The notes under the pieces were generated by a model. It saw only the letters and a program-made list of their open reading frames with translations, searched no databases and was not told the DNA's origin. Made by a program: the position numbers and the translations under genes. Below, piece after piece: positions 1 to 8,700 of a DNA stretch of 39,219 nucleotides. Position 1 is the first letter of the stretch. Each line of letters starts with the position of its first letter. Origin of the DNA: Candidatus Gastranaerophilales bacterium (GTDB lineage Bacteria > Cyanobacteriota > Vampirovibrionia > Gastranaerophilales > Gastranaerophilaceae); the NCBI GenBank assembly GCA_944322855.1, contig CALUQG010000019.1, forward strand, positions 1 through 39,219, written 5' to 3'.

Positions 1-25
1 AAAACAAGACATTTAGTCTTGTTTT
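1..25. terminator. Hairpin terminator-like inverted repeat
   Basis: A perfect 10-bp inverted repeat (arms 1-10 and 16-25, 5-nt loop) with an A-rich left arm and T-rich right arm. It can act as a terminator in either direction, probably for a gene lying left of the window. The next 145 bp hold no gene that I can support. Confidence 0.6.
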
Positions 26-192
26 CCTCGGCAGAGTGGCCAACGGCAATTTTTTTATTAAGACACATTTTGGAGGAGTCTTTTTATTGACTTCGTAAAT
101 TTCTATATGGCTTACAACAAATAAATGATTATTATTTTTGTAGCATACTATATATTATTTAATTAATAGGCTTGGTAAAAAGGAATTTTATA

Positions 193-687
193 ATGGTAAA
201 TGGTATCGCATCATACACTATTTCAAATAATTATATAGATAAACCAATAAATAATAACTTTTCTTTCTATAAACAAAAAAATGAACCGATAGATATAATC
301 GATAACTATATTGAAGAACCAACAATGCGAAAGACTATGGCAAGGGAAGTTTCTTCTTTTCAAGAATATATGATGTTTTATCAAATGATAAACGATGTAT
401 CTGTTTACGAGCTTCCGTCTATTGATTATGAAGCAAATTTTGCAAAATTTTTAGAAGAACGCGGCTGTAAAAATGAAGAAGAATTAAAAATTATATCAGA
501 TGCTCATTGCTATACAATGGACGAGTTTCTTAACAGAGCAGGATTTGTTATACAGTCTAACCTGAACACTATGATTGCACATGGCATATATGGCGGTAAT
601 GTTTCTGAAATGAAGGATTATATATTAAATAATGCTGATATATCAGACATTGGTGATTTATTACAGCAAAAAGACGCGCAAAGCTAG
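193..687 (+). CDS. Hypothetical protein, possibly truncated by an in-frame TAG
   Basis: A 164-residue soluble protein of unknown function. I chose the ATG at 193 because AGGA lies 8 nt upstream; a TTG at 172 is in frame but has no better ribosome site. The N-terminus is rich in Asn, Ser and Tyr, followed by acidic helical sequence. No signal peptide or membrane segment is visible. The gene ends at TAG 685-687, but the same frame stays open for 60 further codons to TAA 868-870, so this may be the front part of a protein of about 225 residues. It converges on the secretion operon, whose last stop lies 16 bp beyond 870. I do not recognise a family. Confidence 0.7.
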   Translation: MVNGIASYTISNNYIDKPINNNFSFYKQKNEPIDIIDNYIEEPTMRKTMAREVSSFQEYMMFYQMINDVSVYELPSIDYEANFAKFLEERGCKNEEELKIISDAHCYTMDEFLNRAGFVIQSNLNTMIAHGIYGGNVSEMKDYILNNADISDIGDLLQQKDAQS

Positions 688-870
688 CTGACAAAACTAA
701 AAGAAATAATAGAAGATTTGTCATATAGTACAGCTATGAATTTTAGCAAAAACGATGCAATAAATATGATAGACAAAATGCTCGATATATTGGATAAAAA
801 TCCCAAAGGAACAATATCTAAAGGACAACAAAATTTTAATTCTTCACTGATTGCAAAATATAATAGCTAA
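688..870 (+). other. In-frame continuation after the TAG stop
   Basis: Sixty sense codons in the same frame as the gene at 193-687, immediately after its TAG and ending at TAA 868-870. The predicted peptide is amphipathic and Lys/Asp/Asn-rich, like the protein before it, and contains the segment EIIEDLSYSTAMNF. There is no ribosome site next to the first codon (CTG), and the first ATG is at 736. This could be the cut-off C-terminal part of the upstream gene, a readthrough extension, or a chance open frame. Confidence 0.5.
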
Positions 871-885
871 AACATTAAAGTATTC

Positions 886-2232
886 TTATCTGACACTTAT
901 TCCCTCATCAAGATATTTTATAAGCGGATAGATAAAGAATTCTATTATACGTCTTTTATTTATTTCAATTTCTGCATTAAGTGTCATACCAGTAGACAAT
1001 TGTTTTTCTTTACCTTCAACCATTAAGGTATGTTCTTTTGGGGTTATATAAACTTCATAAACTTCTCCAAGTTTTTCGTCTTTTATGCTATTTTGAGAAA
1101 TTGATTTAACTGTCCCATGCAAAATACCGTACTTTTGAAACTCAAACGTATCTATTTTTATAGAAACAGGCATTCCAACCTTAATAAAGCCGATATCTCT
1201 ATTTAGTACCTGAGCCTTAATAAGTAATGGCTGTTCGACAGGAGTCAACGCAATTAGTTCTTGAGCGGGGGTTACAACACCGCCTATTGTATGAATAAGC
1301 AGTTTATCTATATATCCGTCGCATGGTGCGGTGATTTTTTGATTTTCATTGCTAAATGCAATCTGTTCTTTATTTGCTTCAAGTTCACTAATTTGTTTTT
1401 GAGTGCTTGCTAAAGTATTTAGATTTTGAGCCTTGAAGTCAGCTTTTATCTGCGCTATTTCACTCTGTATTTGTGATTGCTGAGCTTTCAGCCTTCTAAC
1501 TTCTGCATCTGTTCTGTGTACGGATTCTTTCAAACTTGTAACTTTATTCTGCGCATCCTGATAATCATTATATGCAATAATATCTATTACATTTTTGAGC
1601 CGTCTTTCTCTATCTATAGCAGAGTTTAACTGGGACTGGTAATCTCTTTTTTGTGCAATTGCAGAAGATATTTGATTTGTTAATTGAGCAATTTCCTGCT
1701 GTTTTGCCATAACCTGACTGTTCATTGCTGCAAGATTTTCCTGATAAAGTCTTTGCTGCGTTTCAAGTTCTTCTGACAGTTCTTTATTATCTGTTTTAGC
1801 AGAAAACTCACTGTTATTGCCGCTTGATTTCAAACGTTGTGCTTCTAATTTACTCTGTTCTAAGTTTTTGTTTACACTTTTCAGTTGTGCATCTGTTGTT
1901 GATGTGTCTACAGATATAAGTAGTTGCCCTTTTTTTACAAAATCGCCTTCTTTAACAAGTATTTGTTTAACAACACCTGTCTCAAAAGGTTGAATAATTT
2001 TTGCTTCGCCATCAGGTATTACAATCCCTCGTGCATTAACAACAATATCGATTTTTCCTATAATCAGCCACAATACAGTAATAATTATCAATGCTGTAAC
2101 GGTCCAAAAGGTAAATCTTCCAAGAGGACTAACAGGAGATTCTTCAATTTCACTCAACATTGGTTTAAATTCATATGAGTCGTTTATATTTTTTACGCAA
2201 TTAAGTATTTTTTCTTTAATTTTAGTTAGCAT
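886..2232 (-). CDS. HlyD-family membrane fusion protein of a type I secretion system
   Basis: Periplasmic adaptor (448 residues) that joins the inner-membrane ABC exporter to the TolC channel. It has a short cytoplasmic N-terminus, one membrane segment at about residues 40-58, and a biotinyl-lipoyl-like half motif (KIIQPFETGVVKQILVKEGD). A long Gln/Glu/Lys-rich coiled-coil hairpin (about 110-290), the second lipoyl half (about 300) and a beta-barrel domain follow. The length and order are typical of HlyD/LapC adaptors. The start is supported by AGGAGG 7 nt upstream, inside the end of the exporter gene, with which it overlaps by 11 bp; this implies translational coupling. It is the last gene of the minus-strand secretion operon. 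Confidence 0.95.
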   Translation of the reverse strand: MLTKIKEKILNCVKNINDSYEFKPMLSEIEESPVSPLGRFTFWTVTALIIITVLWLIIGKIDIVVNARGIVIPDGEAKIIQPFETGVVKQILVKEGDFVKKGQLLISVDTSTTDAQLKSVNKNLEQSKLEAQRLKSSGNNSEFSAKTDNKELSEELETQQRLYQENLAAMNSQVMAKQQEIAQLTNQISSAIAQKRDYQSQLNSAIDRERRLKNVIDIIAYNDYQDAQNKVTSLKESVHRTDAEVRRLKAQQSQIQSEIAQIKADFKAQNLNTLASTQKQISELEANKEQIAFSNENQKITAPCDGYIDKLLIHTIGGVVTPAQELIALTPVEQPLLIKAQVLNRDIGFIKVGMPVSIKIDTFEFQKYGILHGTVKSISQNSIKDEKLGEVYEVYITPKEHTLMVEGKEKQLSTGMTLNAEIEINKRRIIEFFIYPLIKYLDEGISVR

Positions 2233-4339
2233 TTACAACCTCCTGCTGGCTGTATAAAAATCTGTAATAACCTTTTTCGTGTTGCATAAGCTCTTCGTGC
2301 TTTCCTGCTTCAATTATTCTTCCTTTGTCCATAACAAGTATTACATCACAGTGTCTAACAGCCGAAAGCCTGTGTGCAATAATAAATGTTGTCCTTCCTT
2401 TTGTAATTTTACTCATATTATTTAGGATTATTCTCTCTGATTCATAGTCAAGAGCTGATGTGGCTTCATCCATAATAAAGATACTGGGATTAGTAATCAA
2501 TGCACGGGCAATTGCTATTCTCTGTCTTTGTCCACCTGAAAGTGTTGAGCCTCTCTCTCCAACCTGTGTATCGTAACCTTCCGGAAATTCTGAAATAAAA
2601 TCATGAGCTCCTGCCATTTTTGCAACATTCATTATTAATTCAATTGGGGCATCCGGTTTAGGCAGTGAAATGTTTTCTCTTATCGATCCTGCAAATAAGT
2701 AATTCTCTTGTAAAACAACTCCTATATTATACCTAAGCCATGTAGGATTCATTTGCCTTACATCTACTCCGTCAATATATGCAGTCCCTTCATTACAAAG
2801 GTATAAACGTTGAATAAGTTTAGTAATCGTACTTTTGCCGCTACCGCTTCTGCCAACTATTCCTACGCTCATTCCCGGTTTTACAAAGTAACTGAAATTA
2901 TTAATTACGTATGGAGCATTTGGAGAATATTTAAAACAAATATTATCAAATTTAACAGATCCTTGTATTTGAGGTAACGTTATTGCCTGTGAGGACTGGA
3001 CTTCAACAGGATTATTCAAAATATCTCCAAGCCTATCGACACCTAACAAACATTGTTGAAATTCATTCCAAAGATTTACAAGCCTCAACACAGGAGCAGA
3101 AAACTGGTTAGAAAACATCTGAAATGCTATCAATTGACCAATTGTTAATTTGTTGTCGATAACCAGTTTTACACCGAAATAAAGAATGCTAATTGTCATT
3201 GCTTTTTGAAGCATACCGGATAATGCCCCTGCAATATTACCCATATTAGAAAGTTTGAAAGAAGAATTTATATATTTTGCCAGATAATCTTCCCATTTTC
3301 TTTGCATTCCGCCTTCAATTGCTAATGATTTAACCGTTTGTATGCCGGTTACCGATTCAACAAGGTATGAGTTTGATTGGGCGCCCATCTGAAATTTCTT
3401 TTCAAGGCGTGAACGTAATTCAGGAGTTATTATCAGATATAATAATGCTATTACTATTACAAAGCCGATTACTAATAGTGTTAATACAGGACTGTAAAGC
3501 AGCATCATTATAATAAATACAAAAGAGAAGAACAAATCTAAAATAACGGAAACAGATTTGTTTGTAATAAATTCTCTAATCTGGTCTAACTCTCGGACTC
3601 TTGTAATAATATTACCCACTTTTCTGCTTTCAAAATATGTAAATGGCAATGAAAACAGGTGTTTAAACAATTTTGCACCGAGTTTTGCATCTATTTTGCA
3701 GGCTGTATGTAAAAATATATATTTTCTAGAAAAGTTCAGCAGCAGTTCAAATACCATTACAACAACAAAGCCAAATGCAAGCACGTCAAGCGTCATTATG
3801 CTCCTGTGAACAATAACTTTATCGAGAATAACCTGTGTAAACAATGGTGTTACAAGCCCGAACAGCTGGACAATAAAAGACCCGAGCATAACTTCGCCTA
3901 TGACTTGTTTGTATGTCAAAATTTCATTAAAAAACCATTTAAATCCAAATGCTATTTGGGAATTAATAAGTTTATGAGAAAGAATGATAAATTTATTATC
4001 AGTAAGTTCTGATAATTCATCATAAGAAACATCAGCAGTCTTGCCTTCTTCTACTTTATAAATTAAAGCGTGCTGCTTTTCCTTGTCCACTTTTAAAAGT
4101 ACGCCATAGGCTTCATCTTTTTTCAAAAAAATTGCCGGCAGCGGATATTTTTCTGCAATAACGTCAACAGGCAATTCTTTAACCTTAGCCTTAAACTCAA
4201 ATTGCTTCATTATTCTGAGCAATTCCTCAGGTTCGATTTCTTTATCACTCAGGCTATATTTTCTTATTACAGAGCGGATATCTATGTTTATTCCGTTAAT
4301 TTTTGCAATTGCGTCAAAAGCAATGAGTCCTGTCTGCAT
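2222..4339 (-). CDS. HlyB-like type I secretion ABC transporter with peptidase-like domain
   Basis: Inner-membrane ATP-driven exporter (705 residues) that would move the RTX protein. Residues 1-125 form a C39-peptidase-like domain. The position of the catalytic Cys is occupied by a stretch without Cys (GLIAFDAIAKING), so it should bind rather than cleave its substrate, as in HlyB. A six-helix membrane domain covers about 150-430. The ATPase domain has Walker A GRSGSGKST (about 490), signature LSGGQRQR (about 598), Walker B IFIMDEATSALD (about 618) and an H-loop in IAHRLSAVRHCD. Its ATG overlaps the stop of the tolC-like gene (TAATG), and its end overlaps hlyD, so the three are one translational unit. 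Confidence 0.97.
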   Translation of the reverse strand: MQTGLIAFDAIAKINGINIDIRSVIRKYSLSDKEIEPEELLRIMKQFEFKAKVKELPVDVIAEKYPLPAIFLKKDEAYGVLLKVDKEKQHALIYKVEEGKTADVSYDELSELTDNKFIILSHKLINSQIAFGFKWFFNEILTYKQVIGEVMLGSFIVQLFGLVTPLFTQVILDKVIVHRSIMTLDVLAFGFVVVMVFELLLNFSRKYIFLHTACKIDAKLGAKLFKHLFSLPFTYFESRKVGNIITRVRELDQIREFITNKSVSVILDLFFSFVFIIMMLLYSPVLTLLVIGFVIVIALLYLIITPELRSRLEKKFQMGAQSNSYLVESVTGIQTVKSLAIEGGMQRKWEDYLAKYINSSFKLSNMGNIAGALSGMLQKAMTISILYFGVKLVIDNKLTIGQLIAFQMFSNQFSAPVLRLVNLWNEFQQCLLGVDRLGDILNNPVEVQSSQAITLPQIQGSVKFDNICFKYSPNAPYVINNFSYFVKPGMSVGIVGRSGSGKSTITKLIQRLYLCNEGTAYIDGVDVRQMNPTWLRYNIGVVLQENYLFAGSIRENISLPKPDAPIELIMNVAKMAGAHDFISEFPEGYDTQVGERGSTLSGGQRQRIAIARALITNPSIFIMDEATSALDYESERIILNNMSKITKGRTTFIIAHRLSAVRHCDVILVMDKGRIIEAGKHEELMQHEKGYYRFLYSQQEVVNAN

Positions 4340-5688
4340 TATAATTTAACCTCTTCATCTTTTAAAACTTGCAACTTATATTGAGCCACAAAAATCTTTA
4401 TCTGATTTTCTTCAAGATTTAATTTTTTATCTAACAAATCAAGACGTTTTTTCAAATACCTTGATTTATCGGTTACACCATTTACATTTAGCCTTTCAAG
4501 CATTTTCAAATTTTTATCGACCAACGCTAGTGTTTTAGTATTATTTTCTGTCTGTATAAGAGCATTTTGGGAATCTAACTCTATCTGTTCATATTTTTTC
4601 TTTTGTTCCGCAATCTCTTTTTCCTTCTGTATCTTTAATTTTTCGACTTCCATTTTTGATTTTGCGATTGTATTTATATTTTTTAAACCATCAAATAAAA
4701 CAAAAGAAGTCGATAGTCTGAAGCTGAAGCTTCTTTGTCCGATATCGCCAACCCCACTAAAAAAATTGCTCGGGTCTGCCCCATACAAGTTGTATCTTGT
4801 ATCAAACCTTATTTTAGGGAAATTAGCTTTCTTTTGAATTTCATATTCTTTTTGCTTTTTATATATTTCTAATTCATAGGCTTTAACTTCGGGGGATTCT
4901 TCAGGAATTAACGTATTAAACTCTGCGGAAAGTTTTACAAGCCCGTCTGCATCTACCGGAATAGTGCTTGTATCCTCAGGAAAATCTTTAACCTGCAAAT
5001 TACTCATGTCATAAGATTTTTGTGTATAATATGAAACCTCTGTGAGTTTTTTGGCTAAATTGTTGTTTATTTCATCGAGTTCGCTTTTAAGCTCTGAAAC
5101 TTTAATTTCCGTGTCTACAACATCGATTTCAGAAACTTCTCCTGCGGTTCTCAATCTTTTTTGTATTTCAAGAAGCTCTTTTTGCAGTGCAAGAATTTCT
5201 TTTTTAATTTTTGCCTGTTTATAGAAACTTAAGGCTTGAGCATAAATTTCGACAGCATCAAGTTTTAAATCTTTTGTGTCTTTTTGCAGTATTATTTCTT
5301 TCTGCTTATCTTCTGCTTTTGCTATTTGCAGCTGTTTTTTCCTTATGCCGAAATCAAAAACATTGTAAGACAAGCCGACAGCTGCCATATCCTGATAGTA
5401 GCTTCTGTTTAAGAAAATATCACTGCCAATAGCAGTCATCTGAGATTGCCCGTGTGTTAAATCATTGTATCTTTCAGTTGTTGCAAAAGCACTTAATGTA
5501 GGGAAATATCCGGCACGTGCTTCTTTGATACCTTTCTTTGCGATTTGTGTATTTATCTTAGAAACCCTAACCTGATAAGAATTATTCAGTGCCGTTGCTA
5601 AAAAGTCGTTAAAATTAAGTTCCTCGGCATTTGCCTGAAGGATACTCATACAACAAAAAACTAACCCTATTCCAAAAAACTTTTTCAT
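4339..5688 (-). CDS. TolC-like outer-membrane efflux protein
   Basis: Outer-membrane channel of the type I secretion system (449 residues). A Sec signal peptide is visible at residues 1-21 (MKKFFGIGLVFCCMSILQANA), followed by two repeats of the outer-membrane efflux protein fold with long helical, Lys/Glu-rich coiled coils and shorter strand-forming stretches. The length is typical of TolC-family proteins. The ribosome site is GAGGGA directly before ATG, an unusually short spacing that may make translation weak. It follows a hairpin terminator after the RTX gene and overlaps the hlyB-like ATG by one base. A dedicated TolC beside the exporter genes suggests a self-contained secretion locus. 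Confidence 0.95.
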   Translation of the reverse strand: MKKFFGIGLVFCCMSILQANAEELNFNDFLATALNNSYQVRVSKINTQIAKKGIKEARAGYFPTLSAFATTERYNDLTHGQSQMTAIGSDIFLNRSYYQDMAAVGLSYNVFDFGIRKKQLQIAKAEDKQKEIILQKDTKDLKLDAVEIYAQALSFYKQAKIKKEILALQKELLEIQKRLRTAGEVSEIDVVDTEIKVSELKSELDEINNNLAKKLTEVSYYTQKSYDMSNLQVKDFPEDTSTIPVDADGLVKLSAEFNTLIPEESPEVKAYELEIYKKQKEYEIQKKANFPKIRFDTRYNLYGADPSNFFSGVGDIGQRSFSFRLSTSFVLFDGLKNINTIAKSKMEVEKLKIQKEKEIAEQKKKYEQIELDSQNALIQTENNTKTLALVDKNLKMLERLNVNGVTDKSRYLKKRLDLLDKKLNLEENQIKIFVAQYKLQVLKDEEVKL

Positions 5689-5706
5689 TCCCTCTAATTT
5701 TCAAAT

Positions 5707-5736
5707 AAAATAGGAGAGTTTTTTCTCTCCTATTTT
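5707..5736 (-). terminator. Intercistronic terminator/attenuator between RTX gene and tolC
   Basis: A 12-bp perfect inverted repeat (arms 5707-5718 and 5725-5736) with a 6-nt loop, followed on the minus strand by an A/T-rich run. It lies 16 bp after the RTX stop and 18 bp before the tolC ATG. A hairpin here would end most transcripts after the abundant substrate and let a fraction continue into the exporter genes. Confidence 0.8.
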
Positions 5737-5752
5737 ACGTTAGACTAATAAA

Positions 5753-8700
5753 CTATGCCGCTTCAGTCCAGGCACTGTTAACCATATTCATCAAATCAGC
5801 ATTGTTGTTAACATCTTCAACAGTACTGAGCGCTATTCCCTGCTCTGTTGCGTATGATGACATATCTTGAATTATCTGATTTATTTGACTATTAGAAATT
5901 GTAGTTCCGTCAGAAAACTTAAGAGTTTCAACTTCATAAATATCATCAAGTAAATAATTCTCTATCTTTATAGAATCTGTATCTTGATTTTCAAATTCAA
6001 TAAAGAGATTATTTCCTTCTGTTCTAAAGATAATATCATCTTCTGTAATTCCTTCAGTGAATTGTATAGTATCTTCACACAAGGATGTTCGTATAGTATC
6101 GTTGCCGTCTCCCTGATTAAAGATATATAATTTTTCTCCTTTAAAAGAATTCAGCAAGTCATTACCTAAACCGCCGATTATTGTATCAGTGCTGCCGTTA
6201 GATACATCTATATAGTCATCACCGGAACCGCCATCGAGATAATTTACACCGGCATTGCCTTTTATTGTATCATTGCCGTCGTCGCCAAATATTATGTCAT
6301 TGCCGTCTTCGCCGGAAATGTTGTCATCACCGCTTCCGCCATAAATTGTATCATCACCTTGCCGTCCTGATATTGTGTCATTTCCTTCATATCCAAATAT
6401 TGTTTCACTGTAATAGGAACCAATAATTGAGTCATTGTTAACAGTTCCTTCAGTTCTAAGCATTGAGCGTAATTCTTCTGCTGTATACTTTGTACCGTCT
6501 GAAAATGTAACTTCTTTTATTGAAGTTGGATATACACCAAGGAAATTTTCGAGCTTAATCGTGTCATCAGAATCTGTAAAATATATTGTGGCATTAAATT
6601 CTTCACCTTTAATTCTAAAGTTTTCTTTTGTGAGATTATCTCCGAGTTGAATAGTTTCGCCATTGCTCAATGATCTAATTGTGTCGTTTCCGTCACCTTT
6701 GTTAAAGATAATGAGCTTATTTCCTCCACGGCTGTTAATAATATCGTCGCCGGTTCCGGCAATGATAGTTTCAGTCGCCTGATCCCCAAGAGTAATATAG
6801 TCATTTCCTGAGCCTGCATCAATGTAATTTGTACCGTTTCCTGTTTCAATAGTGTCATCACCGGCACCGCCATATATAGTATCGTTGTTGTGTGGAGTGA
6901 AAGAAGTTGCATCTTGAGAAGCATTTATATTATCATTCCCGTCATATCCATAGATAACTTCACCAGCAACAGAGCCTAGTATACTATCGTTACCATCCGT
7001 GCCATGGATTTCAAGCATGCTGAACATATCATCAGAAGACAATGTGGTTCCGTCAGAAAATTTTATGCAATCAAATCTCAATGGATTTGATATGAAGTTT
7101 TCAAAAGTGATTGAATCATCCGAGTTGTTAAAAGTAATGATTAAATTCAAATTTTCACAGTGAGCTTTAAGATTGGAAGGTGTAAAATCTTCTCCGAGTT
7201 GAATAATTTCACCGCCATTAGTAGAACGGAAGATGTCGTTGCCATCCCCTTTGTTGAAAATCACATGCTTTTCACCGTAATTACTCCAGATGATATCATC
7301 ACCGGTTCCTGCGATAAGAGTTTCAGTCGCCTGATCCCCAAGAGTAATATAGTCATTTCCTGAGCCTGCATCAATGTAGTTTGTACCGTTTCCTGTTTCA
7401 ATAGTGTCATCACCGGCACCGCCATATATAGTATCGTTGTTGTGAGGTGTAAAAGAAGTTGCATCTTGAGAAGCATTTATATTATCATTCCCGTCATATC
7501 CATAGATAACTTCACCAGCAACAGAGCCTAGTATACTATCGTTACCATCCGTGCCATGGATTTCAAGCATGCTGAACATATCATCAGAAGACAATGTGGT
7601 TCCGTCAGAAAATTTTATGCAATCAAATCTCAATGGATTTGATATGAAGTTTTCAAAAGTGATTGAATCATCCGAGTTGTTAAAAGTAATGATTAAATTC
7701 AAATTTTCACAGTGAGCTTTAAGATTGGAAGGTGTAAAATCTTCTCCGAGTTGAATAATTTCACCGCCATTAGTAGAACGGAAGATGTCGTTGCCATCCC
7801 CTTTGTTGAAAATCACATGCTTTTCACCGTAATTACTCCAGATGATATCATCACCGGTTCCTGCGATAAGAGTTTCAGCAGCCTGATAACCAAGTGAAAT
7901 GTTGTCATTTCCTGAGCCTGCATCAATGTAGTTTGTACCGTTTCCTGTTTCAATAGTGTCATCGCCATCTCCACCATAAACAAGTTCGTTTCCGTCGCCT
8001 GTATCAATATTATCGTTTCCAGCTCCGCCGTAGATGGTGTCATTGCCATAACCTGCTTTTATCGTATCATTTCCGTCTTCCCCGAAAATCATATCATCAT
8101 TTTCGCAAGTGTCTATATAATCATCACCAGCTCCGCCGTAAACAATGTCATTGCCCTGTCTTGTATAGATGGTGTCATTGCCGTCGTTGGCAAATACAGC
8201 TTCTGCTTCAGCCGTGCCGGTAATATTGTCTGCGACATCTGTTCCGTATATAAGTAATTTTCCGGCTGTATCCATCAAAATCTGGTATTCTGTACTCATA
8301 TCGGAATAGTGGGAGTAAAAGTCGTTGTAATTGCTGTTTTCAGAAAGACCAAGATTTAAAAATGTAGATACAAAATCAGACAAAATCTGCTTTCCGGTAG
8401 TTGGATTGACCGCAATTTCCGCATCTATTTGATTTTGTACTCCTGTCAAATCAATGCCGTTTTCGCCTATTGTAATCTTTTCATATAGAGTTTTAAGCTC
8501 TGTTTGGGACTCTAACTGTGCAAATATGTATGAATGAAGCTGTGAAAAAGCGCCTTTAAGAATGTTGGCGGCCTCAGAGTTTGGTGTTGATGTACCTTCT
8601 ACACCTACAAACCCTCTGCCCATAAATTTTTCAAGAGCGTACAACTGACGTGCGTCTATATCTTCGCCTCTGCTGTTTGCGGCGATGTCTTCCGCCCCTG

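Noticed and set aside
26-60. tRNA-like string near CGGCAGAGTGGCCAACGGC
   Set aside because: Looks like a D-arm, but no anticodon or T-arm follows, so no tRNA is called.
6435-8049. Many open frames of 60-85 codons on both strands over the RTX gene
   Set aside because: They are shadows of the repetitive RTX coding sequence, out of frame, without ribosome sites.
6120-8200. Regularly spaced short repeats that could suggest a CRISPR array
   Set aside because: They are the codons of glycine/aspartate nonapeptides in one long open frame; no constant repeat with unique spacers is present.
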